Made by a program: the position numbers and the translations under genes. A model generated the notes under the pieces. The model saw only the letters and a program-made list of their open reading frames with translations, did no database searches and was not told where the DNA came from. From Mycobacterium sp. (GTDB taxonomy: Bacteria > Actinomycetota > Actinomycetes > Mycobacteriales > Mycobacteriaceae), in assembly GCF_008709575.1 (NCBI RefSeq), contig NZ_VYIK01000015.1, positions 1-46,553 on the forward strand: 46,553 nucleotides of DNA, read 5' to 3'. Below, one piece after another: positions 40,904 to 46,553 of the stretch. Numbering within the stretch: position 1 is the first letter of the stretch; every line of letters begins with the position of its first letter.

Positions 40904-40952
40904 GATGAGTCCCTTCTTGGCGGACCAGGTGCGCCGGATATTCGGGGCCGGC

Positions 40953-41237
40953 CTAGGCCCAGCTGGAGCCGACGGCGGAGTCGGTGGACGCCATGTTGTT
41001 GCCGGCGGTCTGCACCTTCTGGCCGTGGGCGTTGGCCTGTTCGTAGATCACCTGGAAATTGCGACCCAACGCGGTGATGAACTCCTGGCAGGCGGCCGAG
41101 CCCGCACCGCCCCAGAAGTCACCGGCGGCCAGCACGTCACGGATGATTGCCTGGTGCTCGGCCTCCAACGCCGCAGCCTGGGCGCGGATCGTCGCACCGT
41201 GCGCGTCGACGTCGGCGAACTGGTAGTTGATCGACAT
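40953..41237 (-). CDS. WXG100 protein, EsxN/Mtb9.9 family
   Basis: A 94-aa helical hairpin protein with the WxG turn at DFWGGAGS (about 41-48). The N-terminus MSINYQFADVDAHGATIRAQ and C-terminal QTAGNNMASTDSAVGSSWA strongly resemble M. tuberculosis EsxN and the Mtb9.9 family, which are ESX-5 substrates. It would pair with the EsxM-like protein encoded just upstream, 9 bp apart. AGGAG lies before the ATG. The genome probably has several paralogues, so no exact symbol is assigned. Confidence 0.93.
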   Translation of the reverse strand: MSINYQFADVDAHGATIRAQAAALEAEHQAIIRDVLAAGDFWGGAGSAACQEFITALGRNFQVIYEQANAHGQKVQTAGNNMASTDSAVGSSWA

Positions 41238-41246
41238 GATCTTCTC

Positions 41247-41543
41247 CTAGCTGCTCAGGATCTGCTGGGAGGCTTGTTCTTGGGCTTCGTAGTTGGCCGC
41301 GTCGCGGATCAGCCCGTCGCGCACCCCGTGCAGCATGTTGACGATGTTGCGGAACGCCTGGTTCATCTGGCCCATCGTGTCGTAGGAGGTCGACTGCGCG
41401 GTGCCGCTCCAGCCGGCCCCGGCGATGTTGACCGAGGACGCCCACATCTTGCGGGCTTCGTCCTCGACGGTCTGGGCGTGCATGTCGAACCGGCCCGCCA
41501 TGTCGCGCATGGCGTTCGGGTCGGTCATAAAACGAGTGGCCAT
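41247..41543 (-). CDS. WXG100 protein, EsxM/QILSS family
   Basis: A 98-aa partner of the EsxN-like protein. The WxG turn is [10 protein letters not shown] (about 41-50), and the C-terminal secretion motif YxxxE is YEAQE followed by QASQQILSS, the ending that names the QILSS subfamily. ATG at 41543 has AAGGAG 6 nt before it. A TTG one codon upstream is ignored. The pair should be exported through an ESX-5-type system, which is not in this window. Confidence 0.93.
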   Translation of the reverse strand: MATRFMTDPNAMRDMAGRFDMHAQTVEDEARKMWASSVNIAGAGWSGTAQSTSYDTMGQMNQAFRNIVNMLHGVRDGLIRDAANYEAQEQASQQILSS

Positions 41544-41692
41544 CAAACACTCCTTTGATCGGTAAGACTTCGTCTCGCCAGGACATGGTCAAAGACGTTG
41601 GACTGGTGGAGAAAAGCTATTGGTCGGACTGTCTAAATCCACCTGATGTGCCCAGAACCTCGGCCGACCCCCTTTCCTTTTTCTGAGCCTTC

Positions 41693-41989
41693 TTAGCCGG
41701 TCGCGACCGCGTTGGCGGCCTCGGTCGCTGCATATGAACCCGCGCTGGTACCCAATGTGTTGACGAACATTTCGTGAATCGCAGCAGCGTGGGCGCTTAT
41801 TGATTGATACAGGTGAGCGTGAGCGACGAACTGTGCGGTAATCAGCGCCGAAACCTCGTCGGCTGCAGGGGGCAGGATCGCCGTCGTTGGAGTCGCCGCT
41901 GCCGCGTTTTGTGAGTTGACCCCAGAGCCGATGGCACTCAACGCACCAGCCGCCATCGATAAAGCTTCCGGGTGAGTCGTGACAAACAT
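41693..41989 (-). CDS. PE-family protein, PE domain only
   Basis: A 98-aa PE protein with no C-terminal extension. The N-terminus FVTTHPEALSMAAGALSAIG and the block AADEVSALITAQFVAHAHLY are typical, and the export motif YAATE (YxxxE) lies near the C-terminus. The family name-giving Pro-Glu is at residues 7-8. No PPE gene adjoins it. Instead the Esx pair follows after 149 bp, as in the PE19-esxM-esxN order of the M. tuberculosis ESX-5 locus. GGAGTG precedes the ATG. Confidence 0.93.
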   Translation of the reverse strand: MFVTTHPEALSMAAGALSAIGSGVNSQNAAAATPTTAILPPAADEVSALITAQFVAHAHLYQSISAHAAAIHEMFVNTLGTSAGSYAATEAANAVATG

Positions 41990-42247
41990 GCTTGCACTCC
42001 ATTCTCCAAGGGGATGGTTCTGACTGCTGCATGCGGAGCAACGGTAGAGTAGCTAGCGCCAGATGTGATCCGGGTCTCAAAATGAGAAACGCGGATTTCG
42101 GGGACGCGGGCACGGCTAGGAAGCTGGGCAAATTTCTTCTGACAGCGAGGTGCCTAGCGAAATCTGGCTATCAGTGGCGCCGGTGGTGAGATACGGCACG
42201 ACGCCCGGCATCAGGAGCCCGATGCGGGGTTGAGCAGGTGGTTATGT

Positions 42248-42287
42248 CAATTATCAAGTGGGGCAACCAATTATCAAGTGGGGCAAC
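42248..42287. repeat. Perfect tandem duplication of a 20-bp unit
   Basis: CAATTATCAAGTGGGGCAAC occurs twice, head to tail, without mismatch. Repeated AT-rich words next to TGT (42245-42247) are reminiscent of the multiple terminal repeats of IS21-type elements. No transposase gene remains nearby. It lies at the junction of Rv1810-like and Rv1406-like gene order. Confidence 0.9.
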
Positions 42288-42578
42288 GTCGACCGGCGGC
42301 CAGTCGGTGACCGGCGTCGAGATCCGACGTGAGGTCCGGCGATACCGGAAAGCGCCCGTCAACGCCGCGGGCGGCCCCGCCTGGGCCGTCCCTGTCGTGC
42401 AGGGTGATCGGAGTGCAGCACCGGCAGTTCTGCCCGGGGTTTGCCGTGGCCGCCGGTGAAGGCAATTGGGTTCATTTCCAAACAGTTTCGTGATCCTGAT
42501 CGATGCCACCGCATGGCTTGGCGGCCGGATGGTGCGCAGGCCCGGTGGCTGTCAAGCCCACCTGGCGAAACTCTTCCC

Positions 42579-42584
42579 TAGACT
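42579..42584 (+). promoter_or_regulatory. fmt -10 element, leaderless arrangement
   Basis: TAGACT ends 6 nt before the GTG at 42591, so transcription would start at or next to the start codon and give a leaderless mRNA. This supports GTG 42591 over GTG 42585. No clear -35 is visible. Confidence 0.55.
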
Positions 42585-42590
42585 GTGCCG

Positions 42591-43523
42591 GTGCGCCTCG
42601 TGTTCGCCGGCACTCCCGAGCCGGCACTGCCCGCGCTGCGGAGGCTCGTCGATTCGCCCCGTCACGAGGTGGTCGCGGTGCTCACCCGGCCCGACGCCGT
42701 CTCGGGGCGCCGCGGCCGGCCGCAACCGTCGCCGGTGGCCCGGTTCGCCCTGGAGCACGGGATTCCGGTGCTGCGGCCGCCGCGGCCCAACAGCCCCGAG
42801 TTCGTCGCCGAGCTCACCCGGTGGGCGCCCGACTGCTGCCCGGTAGTGGCCTACGGCGCGCTGCTCGGCGAGGAGTTGCTGGCGGTGCCCAGGTACGGGT
42901 GGGTGAACTTGCACTTCTCGCTGCTGCCGGCCTGGCGTGGCGCCGCCCCGGTGCAGGCCGCTATCGCCGCCGGCGACACGGTCACCGGGGCGAGCACCTT
43001 CCAGATCGAACCGGGCCTGGACTGCGGCCCGGTCTACGGCGTGGTCACCGAGGAGATCCGGCCGACCGACACCGCCGGCGATTTGCTCGACCGGCTGGCG
43101 GAGTCGGGTGCGGCGTTGCTGGCCACCACCCTGGACGGCATCGCCGACGGCGTGCTCACCCCGGTGCCGCAGCCGGCCGACGGGGTCAGTCTCGCCCCCA
43201 AGCTCACCGTGGACGCGGCCCGGGTGCGCTGGGACCTACCGGCGCAGGTGGTCGAGCGGCGCATCCGCGCGGTCACCCCGAACCCGGGGGCCTGGACGCT
43301 GATCGGTGACCGGCGGGTCAAACTCGGTCCGGTGTCGATCGACGTCGAGGGTCCGGATACGTTGTCACCCGGCCAGATTCGCGTGGATCGTCAGCACGTG
43401 TGGATCGGCACCGGCTCGCAGCCGGTGCGACTGGGCCAAATCCAGGCGCCGGGAAAGAGATCGATGGACGCGGTCGACTGGGCCCGCGGCGCCCGGCTGG
43501 ATCCGGCGTCGCGCGCCTCATGA
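42591..43523 (+). CDS. fmt: Methionyl-tRNA formyltransferase
   Basis: A 310-aa enzyme that formylates initiator Met-tRNA with 10-formyl-THF. The N-terminal domain starts [19 protein letters not shown]. The catalytic HxSLLPxxRGxxP motif is [22 protein letters not shown]-terminal OB-type tRNA-binding domain begins near residue 205 ([18 protein letters not shown]). GTG at 42591 matches the usual N-terminus. GTG at 42585 would add two residues. The promoter position suggests a leaderless message. The stop overlaps the next start as ATGA. Confidence 0.96.
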   Translation: MRLVFAGTPEPALPALRRLVDSPRHEVVAVLTRPDAVSGRRGRPQPSPVARFALEHGIPVLRPPRPNSPEFVAELTRWAPDCCPVVAYGALLGEELLAVPRYGWVNLHFSLLPAWRGAAPVQAAIAAGDTVTGASTFQIEPGLDCGPVYGVVTEEIRPTDTAGDLLDRLAESGAALLATTLDGIADGVLTPVPQPADGVSLAPKLTVDAARVRWDLPAQVVERRIRAVTPNPGAWTLIGDRRVKLGPVSIDVEGPDTLSPGQIRVDRQHVWIGTGSQPVRLGQIQAPGKRSMDAVDWARGARLDPASRAS

Positions 43524-44893
43524 CCCAGCGTCGGGAAAAACGGCGGCGCAGGCCGCTGGACCCGGCGCGGCGAGTAGCGTTCGACGTGCTGCGCGCGGTC
43601 AGCGAGCGGGACGCCTACGCCAACCTGACGCTGCCGGCACTGCTGCGCGAACGCGGGATCACGGGCCGTGACGCCGCTTTCGCCACCGAGCTCACCTACG
43701 GCACCTGCCGCACCCGCGGCCTGCTCGACGTGGTGATCGGCGCGGCGGCCGAACGCCCGCCGGACGCGATCGACCCGGTGCTGCTCGACCTGCTGCGGCT
43801 GGGCAGCTACCAACTGCTGCGCACCCGGGTCGACGCGCACGCCGCCGTGTCCACCGCCGTCGAACAGGCGGCGATCGAATTCGATTCGGCGCGTGCGGGT
43901 TTCGTCAACGGCGTGCTGAGGACGATCAGCGCCCGCGACGAGCACTCCTGGGTCGAGGAGCTGGCCCCGGACCCGGCAGTCGACGCGATAGGCCACGCCG
44001 CGTTCGTGCATGCCCACCCGCGTTGGATCGCACAGGCATTCGCCGACGCGCTGGGCGCGGCCGCCGGGGAGCTGGAGGCGGTGCTGGCCAGCGACGACGA
44101 ACGCCCGCGGGTGCATCTGGCCGCCCGTCCCGACCGGATGACCGCCGCAGCGCTGGCCGAGGCGGTGCACGGCAGCCCAGGCCGGTATTCGCCGTACGCG
44201 GTGTACTTGCCGGCCGGCGATCCGGGCAGGCTGCCGGCGCTGCGCGACGGCCTGGCGCTGGTCTGCGACGAGGGCAGCCAACTGGTGGCCCGCGCGCTGA
44301 CGTTGGCGCCGTTGGCTCACGACGCCGGGCGCTGGCTGGACCTGTGCGCGGGGCCGGGCGGCAAGACGGCGTTGCTGGCCGCGCTGGGCGCCGACCGCGG
44401 AGCGCGAGTCACCGCGGTGGAGCCGTCGGCACACCGGGCCCAGCTGGTGGCGGCCAACACCGGCGGGCTGCCGGTGGACGTGTTGACGCTCGACGGGCGA
44501 CGGACCGGGCTGCAGCCGGGCTTCGACCGTGTGCTGGTCGACGTGCCGTGCAGCGGCCTGGGCGCGCTGCGCCGTCGGCCCGAGGCGCGCTGGCGGCGCC
44601 GGCCCGCCGACCTGCCGGCGCTGACCGCCCTGCAACGCGAATTGCTCAGCGCGGCCATCGCGTTGACCCGGCCCGGCGGCGTGGTGCTGTATGCGACCTG
44701 CTCGCCGCATCTGGCCGAGACGGTCGGCATCGTCGCCGATGCGCTGCGCCGTCATCCGGTTGCCGCGCTGGACGCCCGGCCATGGTTCGAGCCGGCCGGG
44801 GAGCTGGGCGAGGGCCCCTACGTCCAGCTGTGGCCGCACCGGCACGGCACCGACGCCATGTTCGCCGCGGCGCTCGAAGTCCGGTCACAGTAG
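43520..44893 (+). CDS. rsmB: 16S rRNA m5C methyltransferase, Fmu/RsmB family
   Basis: A 457-aa protein (fmu in M. tuberculosis). A NusB-like RNA-binding domain (about 10-145: [40 protein letters not shown]) is followed by a Rossmann methyltransferase domain. The SAM motif is [18 protein letters not shown]. The catalytic cysteines are in [19 protein letters not shown] and [13 protein letters not shown]. The usual product is m5C967 in 16S rRNA. ATG at 43520 overlaps the fmt stop (ATGA), so it is co-translated. rpe follows after 9 bp. Confidence 0.95.
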   Translation: MTQRREKRRRRPLDPARRVAFDVLRAVSERDAYANLTLPALLRERGITGRDAAFATELTYGTCRTRGLLDVVIGAAAERPPDAIDPVLLDLLRLGSYQLLRTRVDAHAAVSTAVEQAAIEFDSARAGFVNGVLRTISARDEHSWVEELAPDPAVDAIGHAAFVHAHPRWIAQAFADALGAAAGELEAVLASDDERPRVHLAARPDRMTAAALAEAVHGSPGRYSPYAVYLPAGDPGRLPALRDGLALVCDEGSQLVARALTLAPLAHDAGRWLDLCAGPGGKTALLAALGADRGARVTAVEPSAHRAQLVAANTGGLPVDVLTLDGRRTGLQPGFDRVLVDVPCSGLGALRRRPEARWRRRPADLPALTALQRELLSAAIALTRPGGVVLYATCSPHLAETVGIVADALRRHPVAALDARPWFEPAGELGEGPYVQLWPHRHGTDAMFAAALEVRSQ

Positions 44894-44902
44894 GCTCGTT
44901 TC

Positions 44903-45592
44903 ATGTCCGCGACCACCGAGCGGCCGATGATAGCTCCGTCGATCCTGGCCGCCGATTTCTCCCGGCTGGCCGAGGAAGCCGCGGCGGTCGAGGGCGCCGA
45001 CTGGCTGCACGTCGACGTGATGGACGGTCATTTCGTGCCGAACCTGACCATCGGCCTGCCGGTCGTGCAAAGCTTGCTGGCCGCCAGCGACCTGCCGATG
45101 GATTGCCATCTGATGATCGAGGACCCAGACCGCTGGGCGCCGCCGTACGCCGAGGCTGGTGCCTACAACGTCAGCTTCCATGCCGAGGCGACCGACAACC
45201 CGGTCGCGGTCGCCCGCGACATCCGCGCCGCCGGCGCCAAGGCTGGCCTGGGCATCAAACCCGGCACTCCGTTGGAGCCCTATCTGGACATCCTCAAACA
45301 CTTCGACACGTTACTGGTCATGTCGGTCGAGCCCGGGTTCGGCGGCCAGGAATTCATCCCGGAGGTACTGGGCAAGGTCCGCGCCATCCGCACCAAGATC
45401 GACTCCGGCGACTTGACGATCCTGGTCGAGATCGACGGCGGTATCAACGCCGACACCATCGAGGCGGCCGCCGAGGCCGGCGTCGACTGCTTCGTGGCCG
45501 GCTCGGCCGTCTACGGCGCCCGCGACCCGGCCGGCGCGGTCGAGGAGCTGCGGCGCCGGGCGGCCGCCGCGTCCACCCGCCTGCGCCTATGA
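44903..45592 (+). CDS. rpe: Ribulose-phosphate 3-epimerase
   Basis: A 229-aa TIM-barrel enzyme that interconverts ribulose-5-phosphate and xylulose-5-phosphate. Family motifs in order: [31 protein letters not shown] (metal-binding His and Asp), [29 protein letters not shown], and [19 protein letters not shown] with the second catalytic Asp, then FVAGSAVYG. Complete. It supplies the pentose phosphate path together with gnd1 elsewhere in the window and sits directly upstream of riboflavin synthesis, which consumes ribulose-5-phosphate. Confidence 0.97.
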   Translation: MSATTERPMIAPSILAADFSRLAEEAAAVEGADWLHVDVMDGHFVPNLTIGLPVVQSLLAASDLPMDCHLMIEDPDRWAPPYAEAGAYNVSFHAEATDNPVAVARDIRAAGAKAGLGIKPGTPLEPYLDILKHFDTLLVMSVEPGFGGQEFIPEVLGKVRAIRTKIDSGDLTILVEIDGGINADTIEAAAEAGVDCFVAGSAVYGARDPAGAVEELRRRAAAASTRLRL

Positions 45593-45609
45593 GCCCGCTG
45601 AGCCCATGA
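45589..45609 (+). CDS. Possible 6-codon mini-ORF bridging rpe and ribD
   Basis: ATG at 45589 overlaps the rpe stop as ATGA, encodes MSPLSP and ends in a TGA that overlaps the ribD ATG, again as ATGA. It may only relay ribosomes from rpe to ribD by termination-reinitiation. It could be chance. Confidence 0.3.
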   Translation: MSPLSP

Positions 45610-46553
45610 GCATTCCCGCCGCGGTGGACTACGACGCCGCCATGCGGCTGGCTGTCGAGCACGCCGAACTGGTCAAGGGCACGACCTACCCCAATCCGCC
45701 GGTGGGTGCGGTGATCCTGGACCGGGAGGGGCGCGTCGTCGGCGTGGGCGGCACCGGACCGGCCGGCAGCGGGCACGCCGAGGTGGTGGCGCTGCGGCGG
45801 GCGGGCACCCTGGCCGCGGGCGGCACCGCGGTGGTGACCCTCGAGCCGTGCAACCACCACGGCAAAACCCCGCCGTGCGTCGACGCTCTGCTCGATGCCG
45901 GCGTCGCGGCGGTGGTCTACGCCGTCGCCGACCCGAACCCGATCGCGGCCGGCGGCGCGTCACGCCTGACGGCCGCCGGCGTGCAGGTCATCACGGGGGT
46001 GCAGGCCGATCTGGTGGCCGCCGGGCCGCTGCGCGAATGGCTGCACAAGCAACGCACCGGGGTCCCGCATGTGACGTGGAAATACGCCGCCAGCATGGAC
46101 GGGCGCAGCGCGGCCGCCGACGGCTCGAGCCGCTGGATCACCGGCGAAGCCGCCCGCGCCGACGTGCACCGCCGCCGCGCGACCGTCGACGCGATCGTCG
46201 TGGGCACCGGCACCGTGCTCCGCGACGATCCCGCGCTGACCGCCCGGCGAGCCGACGGCAGCCTGGCGGATCGCCAGCCGCTGCGCGTGGTGGTGGGAAA
46301 ACGCGAAATCCCGGCCGAGGCCAAGGTGCTCAACGACGACGCGCCCACGATGCTGATCCGCACCCACGACCCGGCCGAGGTGCTCAAGGCGCTGTCGGAT
46401 CGCACCGACGTGCTGCTGGAGGGCGGGCCGAGGCTGGCCGGGGCGTTCCTGCGGGCCGGCGCGGTCGACCGCATCCTGGCCTACATCGCGCCGATGCTGC
46501 TGGGCGGGCCGGTCACCGCGGTCGACGACGTCGCGGTGCCCAGCATCGCGCAG
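45606..46553 (+). CDS. ribD: Bifunctional riboflavin deaminase/reductase RibD (RibG), 3' end outside window
   Basis: 316 codons are visible without a stop. The N-terminal deaminase domain has the zinc ligands HAE (in SGHAEVVALRRAG) and PCNHHGKTPPC, preceded by TYPNPPVGAVI. The C-terminal reductase domain starts near 145 (HVTWKYAASMDGRSAA, SSRWITG, DAIVVGTGTVLRDDP, VLLEGGPRLAGAFL). It converts the pyrimidine product of GTP cyclohydrolase II in two steps to 5-amino-6-ribitylaminouracil phosphate. ATG at 45606 overlaps the mini-ORF stop. About 20-25 residues are probably missing at the right edge. Confidence 0.95.
   Translation, partial: MSIPAAVDYDAAMRLAVEHAELVKGTTYPNPPVGAVILDREGRVVGVGGTGPAGSGHAEVVALRRAGTLAAGGTAVVTLEPCNHHGKTPPCVDALLDAGVAAVVYAVADPNPIAAGGASRLTAAGVQVITGVQADLVAAGPLREWLHKQRTGVPHVTWKYAASMDGRSAAADGSSRWITGEAARADVHRRRATVDAIVVGTGTVLRDDPALTARRADGSLADRQPLRVVVGKREIPAEAKVLNDDAPTMLIRTHDPAEVLKALSDRTDVLLEGGPRLAGAFLRAGAVDRILAYIAPMLLGGPVTAVDDVAVPSIAQ

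Larger units (their letters stand above)
41990..42590. other. Intergenic breakpoint region between PE gene and fmt
   Basis: No supported gene in about 600 bp. It holds the upstream region of the PE gene, a GCTAGG/CCTAGC inverted repeat near 42116-42158, a 20-bp tandem duplication at 42248-42287 and the fmt promoter. Short open frames on both strands between 42171 and 42465 resemble nothing I recognise. A decayed insertion sequence is possible. Confidence 0.5.

Noticed and set aside
41990..42240. M-box-like leader upstream of the PE gene, as reported for PE20 in M. tuberculosis
   Set aside because: A GCTAGG...CCTAGC stem is present but the M-box core sequence is not recognisable.
42171..42509. 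Small genes in the fmt upstream gap on either strand
   Set aside because: They overlap each other on opposite strands, match no family I know, and one is built on the 20-bp repeat itself.

Overview
The window is high-GC mycobacterial chromosome. GarA, SecA2, PgsA2, BacA, an EsxN/EsxM-like pair and a PE protein place it in Mycobacterium, probably a slow grower because PE and ESX-5-type proteins are present. From 0.9 to 38 kb the gene order follows, in reverse orientation, M. tuberculosis Rv1856c down to Rv1810. I recall that order from memory and ran no search. From 42.6 kb the genes match the fmt-fmu-rpe-ribG block (Rv1406-Rv1409). The species cannot be named from this sequence.

Layout. (1) 0-2.3 kb is a mobile-element-rich edge: the start of an IS607-type recombinase/TnpB element, an SDR-like gene, then a decayed IS5-type transposase. 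(2) 2.3-16 kb is metabolic, mostly + strand: ndh, a hot-dog thioesterase, a BlaI/BlaR-like pair, gnd1, guaB1, two CorC/DUF21-CBS membrane proteins, an uncharacterised gene, glcB and a vWA-like membrane protein. The urease genes that separate ndh from the thioesterase in M. tuberculosis are absent. (3) 16-29.6 kb is a - strand block: gcvB behind a tandem glycine riboswitch, the ResR-like MerR regulator, a bifunctional-nuclease-fold protein, a second MerR protein, garA, gcvH, a DUF881-Sbp-DUF881 cassette, pgsA2, secA2 and ilvG. (4) 29.8-36.5 kb holds bacA, a flavoprotein, a TetR regulator, a divergent deazaflavin-type oxidoreductase, a secreted trypsin-like protease and a sterol-desaturase-like membrane enzyme. 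(5) 36.5-42 kb is a possible cation island: mgtC, a secreted DUF732 protein, an atypical NRAMP-like transporter coupled to a PRC/MgtE_N/CBS protein, then an EsxN-EsxM-PE cluster. (6) 42-42.6 kb is a synteny breakpoint with a perfect 20-bp tandem repeat. (7) 42.6 kb to the end is fmt, rsmB/fmu, rpe and the start of ribD.

Shared themes. The glycine cleavage genes gcvB and gcvH flank garA, whose product restrains 2-oxoglutarate metabolism, and the block therefore joins glycine/carbon flux with envelope and division functions (ResR, SecA2, PgsA2, Sbp). GlcB, Gnd1, GuaB1 and Ndh form the central-metabolism arm. The most unusual region is 36.5-42 kb. There a non-canonical NRAMP transporter and its cytosolic CBS partner sit beside MgtC and Esx/PE genes, where M. 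tuberculosis carries PE20-PPE31-33. No CRISPR array, rRNA, tRNA or PE_PGRS gene was seen.
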